Below, one piece after another: positions 1 through 5,459 of a DNA stretch of 5,643 bases. A program made the translations under genes and the position numbers. Source of the stretch: JAVBSX01 sp051660685 (GTDB lineage: Bacteria; Planctomycetota; Planctomycetia; Pirellulales; Thermoguttaceae); the NCBI GenBank assembly GCA_051660685.1, contig JBOFQB010000010.1:1-5643 (forward strand). The letters run 5' to 3'. The notes under the pieces are model-generated. The model was not told the DNA's origin, ran no database searches, and saw nothing but the letters and a program-made list of their open reading frames with translations. How positions within the stretch are numbered: the first letter of the stretch is position 1; each line of letters starts with the position of its first letter.

Positions 1-81
1 GAGAAAGACTCTCTTGGTGGTTCCGATGCGGCGTTTGAATGTTTCGTCGGACCATTTCAATTTTTTTTCAACTCGTTCCAT
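1..81 (-). CDS. N-terminal fragment of a possible IS5-type transposase (runs off the left edge)
   Basis: Only the first 27 codons lie in the window. Reading starts at an ATG at 79-81 (minus strand) and stays open to base 1. An AAGGA ribosome binding site at 90-94 sits 8 nt upstream, which supports this start. The peptide is basic and begins MERVEKKLKWSDETFKRR, followed by an IGTTKRVFL stretch. A short 'xLSDExFKRRTGVxKxxFxxM' type N-terminus is typical of the helix-turn-helix region that precedes the DDE catalytic domain in IS5-group transposases, and that resemblance is the only basis for the call. No catalytic residue or inverted repeat is visible. It could equally be another small DNA-binding protein. 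A run of eight A's on the coding strand at codons 5-7 is a possible slippage site. That a gene starts here is fairly sure; the product is tentative. Confidence 0.42.
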   Translation of the reverse strand, partial: MERVEKKLKWSDETFKRRIGTTKRVFL

Positions 82-173
82 AAAAATCATCCTTGACTAG
101 AGCGTTGGAATTCCCTACACTACCAAACGTAGTGAGTCCTTTGTACCACTTTTTAGGTTATGGAACAAGTCTA
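82..173. other. Short intergenic spacer with a 6-bp hairpin
   Basis: These 92 bases separate the protease stop codon from the next minus-strand gene. They contain the inverted repeat CACTAC (118-123) / GTAGTG (129-134) with a 5-base loop. No T-run follows on either strand, so it does not look like an intrinsic terminator. If the downstream gene is a transposase, the insertion sequence end should lie within this spacer, but the matching opposite end is outside the window. Confidence 0.4.
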
Positions 174-1715
174 TTACTTTGAACCGGTCTTCCATGCAGG
201 GTTGGTCAACTCGACATCCAGTTTGACATCCCCGCCCAAACCGTTGACATCGAGAGCGCGAACCTCGAAAGAATTCCCCTCAAGAACACCGAAAATGTCC
301 CCAAACGGTATTGCAATCTCCGTCGGAACTGTTCGCGTTTTGAGTTCGTCGGGGGTTGCAGCTGCAAAAAGGACGATCACCTTGTTTTCCACAATTCCAA
401 CATGTGCGACCCCGGATTGGGCTGAAACGACGACCGCACCTCGTAAGTCGTCGGCAATCAGTGTACAACCGCTCTCCTTCCCCCTTTGTTTCTCGCTTGC
501 CTTTTCCCTTTGTTGTTCCCCGTTGATCTGTTTTTTTGCCGATTTCTCCCGCGCCAAAAACCAATCGTCCCTCAATGTGCGATCTGTCGGTGTTGAAATA
601 GGCTGACTCTTAAACCAGGGATTGACAATCAGGGCAGATGCACTGACTGGGGCGAGACGGAATGGGGCCTGTTCATCCTGCTCTGCTTCACCTTGATTTT
701 GTACCAACGGATTTTGCTCCAACCGATTCTGTTCATTTTGAAGAGGCGTGATCGGATAAAGCGTCTGCTCCGAAAAAGGAAAGGGCGAAAAATGTTCAAA
801 CCCGCCCGACATGAAATCGGTTGCATCATTGGTATGTGAAAGACCAAAAACATGTCCCAATTCGTGAACAGCGATTCCTAATTGACGTTTCAGTCGAGGA
901 GAAGAAGGACAAAATTCGGATTGAGCAAGCAGCGAATTTCCGAGCAGGGCAATGTTTCCTCCTCCCAGGTTGTAAGGATTATCCAATTCGTCCCCTTTTT
1001 TTTGCAAGAAATCTTGTCGTTGTGAGAAATCGTGTCGTTGCAACGAATGATTCTGTTGTGAGGAACCCGATGATTGCGGGCATTTCGGTTGTTGCGACGA
1101 TTCCAACCGTTGCAACGGTTCCTGAGATTGCTCAGCAGTTGCAGCAACTCCGTCGTTGAAAAAGTCAAAAGAAGGAATGACAAGGAATTTGAGGTATTTT
1201 TCCGGTTCTTGATCCGCAAAATGTTGGTTCACCTCTTGAGAAATTTGCGACCAAGCGGAATGAGGAGAGAGAGCCGAATATTCCTGCCCCGTTTTTTTTC
1301 CGTGAAGAACGGCGACGACCACTTGACCGTTTTCGTCCGAGTCCAACACAAAGGTTTGCGGACCATACCCCAATTGCCGCATATTTTCGGCGATCCAAGA
1401 TTGTATCAACAACAGAGCCGACCGAATGTTTTGCAATTCCCGCTCTTCGGGTTGTTCACCTTGCGAATCAAGCAGATAAACAGCCCGGACCTTGTACGGC
1501 GAAGTCGGTCGGGACCGTTGCGTCCTGTCCTCGCAAACCTCTTCTGTTTCCCGACTCGGCATGTTCAGCGTCAAAAAATCCAAACCGTTCCAAGCATAAA
1601 GACTTAGAAGAGACGCAAACGTGCAAACGGTCAGCAAGAACAGTCCTAAGAGAACGAGAACAACAAGACCTGAATTCGATTGATTTTTAGGTCGATCCTC
1701 GCATTTGTTTTGCAT
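174..1715 (-). CDS. Membrane-anchored metzincin-like zinc metalloprotease with Gln-rich repeat linkers
   Basis: The 513-residue product is predicted to be exported and hydrolyse peptide bonds. After a short polar N-terminus comes one hydrophobic segment (about residues 15-40, GLVVLVLLGLFLLTVCTF core), a signal anchor or signal peptide without a lipobox. Residues about 70-185 (VRAVYLLDSQGE, IQSWIAENMRQLGYGPQTF) match the start of matrixin-like domains. The zinc motif HELGHVFGLSH is at 284-294 (ligands His284, His288, His294; catalytic Glu285), with a probable Met-turn FMSGG at 301-305. A hexad-repeat linker (195-242) precedes the zinc motif. A pentad Gln/Asn linker (327-341) and a Lys/Glu/Gln-rich stretch (about 390-416) follow it. 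A beta-rich tail (about 418-500) ends the protein. The start overlaps the cyclase gene by 29 bases with only a weak GGAAA upstream, suggesting translational coupling. Start codons further upstream (ATG at 1772, GTG at 1835) lie deeper in the cyclase gene and would put a long polar extension before the membrane segment. Zinc protease is confident; substrate unknown. Confidence 0.82.
   Translation of the reverse strand: MQNKCEDRPKNQSNSGLVVLVLLGLFLLTVCTFASLLSLYAWNGLDFLTLNMPSRETEEVCEDRTQRSRPTSPYKVRAVYLLDSQGEQPEERELQNIRSALLLIQSWIAENMRQLGYGPQTFVLDSDENGQVVVAVLHGKKTGQEYSALSPHSAWSQISQEVNQHFADQEPEKYLKFLVIPSFDFFNDGVAATAEQSQEPLQRLESSQQPKCPQSSGSSQQNHSLQRHDFSQRQDFLQKKGDELDNPYNLGGGNIALLGNSLLAQSEFCPSSPRLKRQLGIAVHELGHVFGLSHTNDATDFMSGGFEHFSPFPFSEQTLYPITPLQNEQNRLEQNPLVQNQGEAEQDEQAPFRLAPVSASALIVNPWFKSQPISTPTDRTLRDDWFLAREKSAKKQINGEQQREKASEKQRGKESGCTLIADDLRGAVVVSAQSGVAHVGIVENKVIVLFAAATPDELKTRTVPTEIAIPFGDIFGVLEGNSFEVRALDVNGLGGDVKLDVELTNPAWKTGSK
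693..737 (-). repeat. 15-bp degenerate coding repeat (pentapeptide, Gln/Asn)
   Basis: Three in-frame units encode NEQNR, LEQNP and LVQNQ, just C-terminal to the protease zinc-binding motif. At DNA level the units share CCAAC-GATT-TG blocks on the plus strand. This looks like local tandem duplication extending a flexible linker. The frame is preserved. Confidence 0.55.
990..1133 (-). repeat. 18-bp degenerate tandem coding repeat (hexapeptide xQxxxx, eight units)
   Basis: Within the protease gene the peptide reads as consecutive hexads EQSQEP, LQRLES, SQQPKC, PQSSGS, SQQNHS, LQRHDF, SQRQDF, LQKKGD. All eight have Gln at position 2; positions 1 and 6 are mostly L/S/P and S/F. The underlying DNA shows the same 18-bp period, with a TTG or similar core recurring every 18 bases on the plus strand (for example the TGTCGTTG core at two adjacent units). 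The array lies between the N-terminal half of the protease domain and the zinc motif. Confidence 0.7.
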
Positions 1716-2589
1716 GTTCTGACATTTCCGACCATATTGTATAACGATTTTTTCCACGTTTTTTTGACTCATACAATGCAGCATCCGCATTTTCAAACAA
1801 TTGCTTGATGTTGTTCGTGTCCAACGGATAAACACTCAGTCCGGCACTTGAATGAATGGTGTGCTTGATTGAATCGCTCAACGCAACCGGTTCTCTAAAC
1901 GCCTTATAAAGTCGTTCCATAACGGTTTTGGCCGCAATCGGTTCATTTCCTCGTTGACAATCGTAAATGAAGACAAATTCATCTCCGCCTAATCGAGAGA
2001 TAGTATCCGTGTCGCGCAGACAGGAACGAATTTTTTTACCAAACTCGATCAGAAGGACATCACCTGCTGCATGACCATAAGTGTCATTGACCGGTTTGAA
2101 TCCGTCGAGATCGAGTGCAACCAGAATAAAGGAAGTGTGATTACGTCGGGCTTGCGCGAGGTGCATTTCGAGTCGGTCTTCTAACAAATACCGATTCGGC
2201 AGACCCGTCAGTTTATCATGCGTCGCGCGAAAGGAAAGCGTGTTGGTCGATTCTTCCAGTTGAACGACCATCTTGTTGAACGCTTGCGAAAAATCCCCCA
2301 TAAATTCAACACGTTGCGAAAAATCCCCGCTCGCAACCTGTTGGACCTGCCAAGTCAAATGTTTCAAATTGGCTTGTAAGGACTTCAGAGAACTGGCGAT
2401 GATGCCGCGTATCTGGACCTCACCTGAAAAATCTCCCCGAGAAAATTCCAGCAAACGTGCCCGCAAATGAACAAGGTCGTTGTACAGTTCAACAACCTGT
2501 CCCTCTTGCGTTAATTGTTCAGGTAAGTCCGGGCAGGATCGATCCCGAAGAACCTGTTGAATGAGCGACACCACTTCATCATCATTCAT
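1687..2589 (-). CDS. GGDEF diguanylate cyclase with HAMP-like N-terminal region
   Basis: The 300-residue cytoplasmic protein is predicted to condense two GTP into cyclic di-GMP. No membrane segment or signal peptide is seen. Residues about 45-112 contain two related blocks (FSRGDFSGEV and VASGDFSQRVEF) and end in helix-like sequence. This HAMP-like linker commonly precedes GGDEF domains. The GGDEF domain runs from about 118 to 285: HDKLTGLPNR at 124-133, metal-binding Asp160 in ALDLDGFKPVND, the active-site loop GGDEF at 201-205, and ALYESKKRGKNRY near the C-terminus. An allosteric inhibitory site RxxD (Arg192-Asp195) lies exactly five residues before GGDEF, so product inhibition is expected. 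There is no sensory domain of its own, which fits control by the V4R protein encoded 28 bases upstream. The ATG at 2587-2589 has a weak GGGTGA before it. The 3' end overlaps the protease start by 29 bases. Confidence 0.93.
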   Translation of the reverse strand: MNDDEVVSLIQQVLRDRSCPDLPEQLTQEGQVVELYNDLVHLRARLLEFSRGDFSGEVQIRGIIASSLKSLQANLKHLTWQVQQVASGDFSQRVEFMGDFSQAFNKMVVQLEESTNTLSFRATHDKLTGLPNRYLLEDRLEMHLAQARRNHTSFILVALDLDGFKPVNDTYGHAAGDVLLIEFGKKIRSCLRDTDTISRLGGDEFVFIYDCQRGNEPIAAKTVMERLYKAFREPVALSDSIKHTIHSSAGLSVYPLDTNNIKQLFENADAALYESKKRGKNRYTIWSEMSEHAKQMRGST

Positions 2590-2617
2590 TGCAAATCACC
2601 CAGACATCAAATCAATT

Positions 2618-3139
2618 TTAGGTTTTGTTGACGGAAAAACGACATGTTCGATCTCCTGTACACCAACAATCCACTTCTTTGGCGTTGTAGGGTGTTTCCG
2701 TATACATTTCAAACAAAGCGGCAATGAATCCTTCATCATAAGTACACACTTCCATACCCATTTCGGGCAAACCGGAACAATCAAGGTCCTCGGAAATTGT
2801 CAACGTGAACTTTCCATTCTCGGGATTGGACTCTTCGACACGCAAGATACCGACTTGCAGTTCCTTGAGAATCCGTTGGAGTTCGGCAAAAAAACTATTC
2901 AACGGCAAATCTTTATAGGGCATCATAAATTTCTCGAAAAACGCCGTTCCCGCCATTTTTCCCGCGTCAAGAAAAATTTTATCAACCTCTTCCGTTCCAT
3001 ACCGTTTTTCGAGGACATCACGAAAAGTATATTGCATAAGCCGATACAGCTCAACCCGAACCATATTGCCAAGATGAGGGCGTCCTGCTTCTAAATCGCC
3101 AATAAAATCCCAACTAAATTCATATTTTCTCGTACTCAT
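2618..3139 (-). CDS. V4R-domain protein, putative small-molecule sensor
   Basis: The 173-residue soluble protein begins MSTRKYEFSWDFIGDLEAGR. The N-terminal half (about 20-75) is helical (NMVRVELYRLMQYTFRDVL; GKMAGTAFFEKF). The C-terminal half (about 80-170) has the 4-vinyl-reductase (V4R) signature: YDEGFIAALFEMYT, then KEVDCWCTGDRTCRF with Cys158, Cys160 and Cys166. Cys121 and Cys132 lie nearby, so a metal or cofactor site is plausible. V4R domains are related to heme-NO-binding-type folds and occur in BchJ and XylR/DmpR-like regulators, where they bind small hydrophobic ligands. Being stand-alone and directly before a diguanylate cyclase suggests a sensory partner role and not an enzyme; that is inference. 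The start is set by AAGGAG at 3148-3153, 8 nt before the ATG. An in-frame TTG extension to 3310 crosses hairpin repeats and was rejected. First gene of the operon. Confidence 0.85.
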   Translation of the reverse strand: MSTRKYEFSWDFIGDLEAGRPHLGNMVRVELYRLMQYTFRDVLEKRYGTEEVDKIFLDAGKMAGTAFFEKFMMPYKDLPLNSFFAELQRILKELQVGILRVEESNPENGKFTLTISEDLDCSGLPEMGMEVCTYDEGFIAALFEMYTETPYNAKEVDCWCTGDRTCRFSVNKT

Positions 3140-3147
3140 TCTATTTG

Positions 3148-3153
3148 CTCCTT
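3148..3153 (-). promoter_or_regulatory. Ribosome binding site of the V4R gene
   Basis: AAGGAG on the minus strand lies 8 nt before the ATG at 3137-3139. It is the best Shine-Dalgarno match in the window, and it fixes the V4R start against the longer in-frame extension. Confidence 0.8.
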
Positions 3154-3166
3154 TGTCCTTTTGTAG

Positions 3167-3195
3167 CCCGGGGTGAAGCGCAGCGTAACCCCGGG
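3167..3195. repeat. GC-rich inverted repeat (CCCGGGGT / ACCCCGGG)
   Basis: Perfect 8-bp arms at 3167-3174 and 3188-3195 enclose a 13-base loop containing GAAGCGCAGCG. It is flanked by TAG on one side and TTA on the other. The form resembles widely dispersed intergenic repeats of the type TAGCCCGGGGT...ACCCCGGGTTA. It sits 14 bases upstream of the V4R Shine-Dalgarno. In the leader transcript it would form a stable hairpin but is not followed by a U-run. Confidence 0.65.
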
Positions 3196-3278
3196 TTAAA
3201 TTCGCACACAAAATAAGCTGCGTTAGCTGCGACCTTATTATAGTCCAAGGTGCAGCAATGATAGACCCTATTTTCCTC

Positions 3279-3294
3279 AATCCCGTAAGGGATT
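3279..3294. repeat. Hairpin repeat, copy A (AATCCC-GTAA-GGGATT)
   Basis: A perfect 6-bp stem with a GTAA loop, followed on the plus strand by GCAGAATGGT. It shares its layout with the hairpin 50 bases to the right: CCC/GGG stem core, a loop beginning GT, and the trailing GAATGGT. Confidence 0.55.
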
Positions 3295-3306
3295 GCAGAA
3301 TGGTAG

Positions 3307-3375
3307 TCAACGATTGTAAGATAAACCCAAACCCCGTCGGGGTTTACGAATGGTCTCTGTGAACAATTTTTCCAT
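3307..3375 (-). CDS. Possible 22-codon leader ORF (uORF)
   Basis: An ATG at 3373-3375 opens a 22-codon frame ending in TGA at 3307-3309; the peptide starts MEKLFTETIRK and is basic. GAGGG at 3383-3387 lies 7 nt upstream, and the predicted transcription start near 3391 would give a very short 5' leader. The frame runs through hairpin copy B, so ribosome passage would melt that stem. No regulatory codon run is visible, the coding potential of so short a frame cannot be judged, and it may be chance. Confidence 0.22.
   Translation of the reverse strand: MEKLFTETIRKPRRGLGLSYNR
3329..3345. repeat. Hairpin repeat, copy B (AAACCCC-GTC-GGGGTTT)
   Basis: A perfect 7-bp stem with a 3-base loop, followed by ACGAATGGT on the plus strand. 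The stem bases differ from copy A but pairing is kept, as expected for a mobile or structured repeat family. A weaker relative, CTC-GTAA-GAG at 3385-3394, lies at the predicted transcription start. It could also slow readthrough from the upstream lipoprotein gene, but it lacks a terminator U-tract. Confidence 0.6.
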
Positions 3376-3397
3376 TTTTTGACCCTCGTAAGAGTTA

Positions 3398-3426
3398 ATT
3401 ATACACAAAAATGACTTGAGCGTCAA
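3398..3426 (-). promoter_or_regulatory. Sigma70-type promoter for the V4R-GGDEF-protease operon
   Basis: On the minus strand the -35 box is TTGACG (3421-3426) and the -10 box is TATAAT (3398-3403), with an exact 17-base spacer. This is the strongest promoter match found in the window. Transcription would start near 3391, giving a leader of roughly 250 nt before the V4R ATG. The -35 box overlaps the TGA stop of the upstream lipoprotein gene (3423-3425). A second TATAAT at 3237-3242 has no good -35 element. Confidence 0.7.
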
Positions 3427-5174
3427 TCGTCCGAGAATTCCCGAATTTCAGCCGGGTCACTTTTCTTCATCCGAAAACGGTCCCAGAATCCCTTTTTCTT
3501 TTCCGTGTCCGGGAATTCCTCCTCCTCTTCATGTCGAGAATAAATTCGTCCCCCTTGAGGAAGTTTGTCCACTTCAAGACGACAAGGTAATGCCTTTTGT
3601 CGCGCTGCTTCCTGCAACATCTGCACAACATCAGGATAAGTTCCGCCCAACTCAACAACGGCCCGAATAATTTCGTCCAGGTGAGTCGTCACTGTTCGAC
3701 GTTCGTCCATTCCAGAAGGATTGATTCGGGAAACAACGACTTCATCGGGTCCGACACTGCGAACCAAAATGGAGATTCCAGCATCCATAACGAAGTTCGG
3801 GATGAGACGGATGTTGGAGTTAAACAGAACAAGTTCAGGTCGTTTACTGTTCGTAAAATGGATCATAGGCGGACCTGATGTTTCCAACACATGATAACTG
3901 AATTGACTGCTTTTGTCCGATCCCAACATTTCTCCTCGAATTGCGAGATCATCAGGATTACGATACCAAAGTGCCCTAAACGCCCCATATCGTGTTTCTG
4001 CACTGTTTTCATTCAAAAGTTCACGCAAACAGGTTGACGCTTCAAGTTCCGTTTTCATGTTCCCAAGCGCACTCAACGCCCGAACACGAAATGCCTGTTC
4101 CATCTTCGCAATCTCCGCTAAAGGTCGGGCTGCTTGAAATTCTCCTAAATACGCAAGAGATTCTGCCGCGTAAAAACGGACTTCGACATTGGGACTCGCT
4201 AAAGCAGCCCTAAGCGGTTCAATACCATGTTTCCCAATTGCTTCAAGTTGCAACGCCGAATCCTGCGAGGTTTCGGGAACCAAAAGGGCTTCCTTGAGCA
4301 TGTCAATCCGCTTGACCCGTTGTGTCTGTGTTTCATAACAGGCAACCGAGAGTAAAACCTGCATGTAACGCTCTATATTGTCTTTGTACGTCGGATGAAC
4401 CTGTATCTCAACCGTCCGATCTGTTTTCGCTGTTGCAACCCCCTTCGTTTTATAACTCTCCTTCGTAAAAAATCGTTCGTTGATCTGTTTGGCAATCCGG
4501 TCGGAAATAATTTCCGAGACATGTTCATCTTTCAGGAGAAGATAGAGGGGACGGTTCTTTTTGAGGACCCCTCCTCCGAGAATTTTACCACTTACAAGGG
4601 ACATGGGATTGGCTTTAGGATCAGCATTGGGGTTCAGCATGACCGGTCCTTCAACATCGGCTAAAGGAAAACCGGTTTTTGCCGTAAAACCGATTTGAAC
4701 GGCTTCACTCAAGGTTGTGCGAAGCAGAATTCCTCCTTGCAGACTTTCTGTCGAACTCCCTGGGGGGAGCCCGACTTTGACATCGAAATGATCTCCTGCT
4801 CTCATTCCGGGCATAATAATTCCTTGGAGACGAACGACGGAGGTATTTTTTGTACTGAGCAATTCTTCAGGTCGGGCGACTTGGCGTTTTTGCAATTCTC
4901 GGAGGACGTACTCCCGATCAAACCCGGGGGGAACTTCGGAGCCGGTTCCTCGGAGATTCCAGATGACGCCGAAACCTTCAATTGCGGCGAAGTGCATGTT
5001 GGACGGAGAAGCGTAATCGCGGATCAAGGTTGCGCGACCAAAGGGCGCAAGACTGTTCTCACCCTGTTTCTTCTTATCTTTACCGAAAGGACGAAGTTGT
5101 GAACACCCGATCAACAAAGTTGCAGCAATGAGAAAGAGCAACGGGGCGAATTTGGTGTACTGTCGGAAAACCAT
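3423..5174 (-). CDS. FlgI-like (P-ring-like) lipoprotein with HEAT-type repeats
   Basis: The 583-residue product is predicted to be lipid-anchored in the cell envelope. MVFRQYTKFA, a hydrophobic stretch and the lipobox LIGC (Cys24) form a type II signal peptide. Residues about 48-280 resemble the FlgI flagellar P-ring protein: EGFGVIWNLRGTGSE (cf. the conserved VGxGLVVGLxGTGD), MPGMRAGDHFDVKV, then SLQGGILLRTTL. Residues about 300-415 form HEAT-like helical repeats (GIEPLRAALASPNVEVRFYAAESLAYLG and following units). A further mixed domain (about 420-540) is followed by a very acidic/basic tail (HEEEEEF, then KKKGFWDRFRMKK). Canonical FlgI is about 350-370 residues, is not normally lipidated and lacks HEAT repeats, and no other flagellar gene is nearby. 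A repurposed envelope ring or scaffold protein is therefore as likely as a flagellar part. The ATG at 5172-5174 was chosen because it gives a compact signal peptide; ATG 5204 and TTG 5273 are alternatives. No strong Shine-Dalgarno is seen. Confidence 0.8.
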   Translation of the reverse strand: MVFRQYTKFAPLLFLIAATLLIGCSQLRPFGKDKKKQGENSLAPFGRATLIRDYASPSNMHFAAIEGFGVIWNLRGTGSEVPPGFDREYVLRELQKRQVARPEELLSTKNTSVVRLQGIIMPGMRAGDHFDVKVGLPPGSSTESLQGGILLRTTLSEAVQIGFTAKTGFPLADVEGPVMLNPNADPKANPMSLVSGKILGGGVLKKNRPLYLLLKDEHVSEIISDRIAKQINERFFTKESYKTKGVATAKTDRTVEIQVHPTYKDNIERYMQVLLSVACYETQTQRVKRIDMLKEALLVPETSQDSALQLEAIGKHGIEPLRAALASPNVEVRFYAAESLAYLGEFQAARPLAEIAKMEQAFRVRALSALGNMKTELEASTCLRELLNENSAETRYGAFRALWYRNPDDLAIRGEMLGSDKSSQFSYHVLETSGPPMIHFTNSKRPELVLFNSNIRLIPNFVMDAGISILVRSVGPDEVVVSRINPSGMDERRTVTTHLDEIIRAVVELGGTYPDVVQMLQEAARQKALPCRLEVDKLPQGGRIYSRHEEEEEFPDTEKKKGFWDRFRMKKSDPAEIREFSDD

Positions 5175-5233
5175 AACATCTTGTTCAGTTGGAAGGACGA
5201 TCATTGCCGTATCGGACGGTGTACTTTGAACGA

Positions 5234-5277
5234 CAAGACAACGGGGTTCCGAAGAGTACCTATTCCAAGACAACGGG
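5234..5277. repeat. 12-bp direct repeat near the putative lipoprotein promoter
   Basis: CAAGACAACGGG occurs at 5234-5245 and again at 5266-5277, start to start 32 bases (about three helical turns). One copy overlaps the candidate -35 box and the other lies at the expected transcription start, an arrangement compatible with a regulator binding pair. It may equally be a small duplication. Confidence 0.4.
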
Positions 5278-5281
5278 TCAA
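5253..5281 (-). promoter_or_regulatory. Candidate promoter of the FlgI-like lipoprotein gene
   Basis: On the minus strand TTGACC (5276-5281) and TACTCT (5253-5258) are separated by exactly 17 bases. The -35 match is good and the -10 is weak. Transcription would begin near 5246, about 70 bases before the chosen ATG. Confidence 0.35.
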
Positions 5282-5293
5282 GACGAATTTAGC

Positions 5294-5307
5294 CCGGCAT
5301 CAGCCGG
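5294..5307. repeat. Small hairpin CCGGC-ATCA-GCCGG
   Basis: A 5-bp GC-rich stem with a 4-base loop, preceded by TTTAGC. It shares the TTTAGC head with the hairpins further right, so it may be a divergent relative of that family. Confidence 0.45.
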
Positions 5308-5329
5308 ACAAAACGAACCTCGCGTTTCT

Positions 5330-5365
5330 CCCCCGTTTAGCCGCGATACAACGTATCGCGCGTAC
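5330..5365 (+). repeat. REP-like hairpin unit 1 (CCCGTTTAGC head, AAC loop)
   Basis: A CCCGTTTAGC head is followed by the perfect 8-bp stem CGCGATAC (5342-5349) / GTATCGCG (5353-5360) closing a 3-base AAC loop, then CGTAC. It lies in intergenic DNA. Confidence 0.7.
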
Positions 5366-5398
5366 AAAAAAAATTTCAAGAAAATTCCCCTTTTTTAG

Positions 5399-5427
5399 TT
5401 GTAATCCAACCCCAATTCGGTTATCAT
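5399..5427 (+). promoter_or_regulatory. Weak candidate rightward promoter
   Basis: TTGTAA (5399-5404) and TATCAT (5422-5427) are separated by 17 bases and point toward the possible gene at 5615. Both boxes are imperfect and the distance to that gene is long (about 180 bases), so this is only a candidate. Confidence 0.2.
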
Positions 5428-5459
5428 AGAAACAGTGGACTCCGTGTGGTGTCAAATTT

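Noticed and set aside
118..134. Hairpin after the protease gene as an intrinsic terminator
   Set aside because: 6-bp stem of modest GC content with no T-run following on either strand.
990..1133. Periodic array as a CRISPR
   Set aside because: Units are contiguous 18-mers without spacers, are degenerate, and are in frame within a protein.
1074..1607. 177-codon plus-strand frame opposite the protease
   Set aside because: Arginine- and phenylalanine-rich shadow of the Gln-rich and charged coding sequence on the minus strand; no recognisable domain or ribosome site.
1716..1835. N-terminal extension of the protease to a GTG at 1835 or ATG at 1772
   Set aside because: It lies within the conserved GGDEF C-terminal coding sequence on the same strand and would place a long polar stretch before the membrane segment. 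The ATG at 1715 gives a normal exported N-terminus.
2561..3094. 177-codon plus-strand frame opposite the V4R gene
   Set aside because: Antisense to a clear V4R domain with a strong ribosome site; no recognisable protein features.
3237..3242. Second TATAAT upstream of the V4R gene as a promoter
   Set aside because: No acceptable -35 box at 15-19 bases and no extended -10 motif.
3140..3310. Upstream extension of the V4R gene to a TTG at 3310
   Set aside because: It runs through hairpin repeats with no ribosome site, while the internal ATG has an excellent AAGGAG at ideal spacing.
3329..3345. Hairpin copy B as terminator of the FlgI-like gene
   Set aside because: The stem is strong, but no U-tract follows in the minus direction, and it lies downstream of the next operon's promoter.
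4695..5102. 135-codon plus-strand frame opposite the FlgI-like gene
   Set aside because: Antisense to the conserved FlgI-like region, with no domain signature.
5175..5273. Upstream extension of the FlgI-like gene to TTG 5273 or ATG 5204
   Set aside because: Both add residues in front of a compact lipoprotein signal peptide and have no better ribosome site. The TTG would also lie within the candidate promoter.
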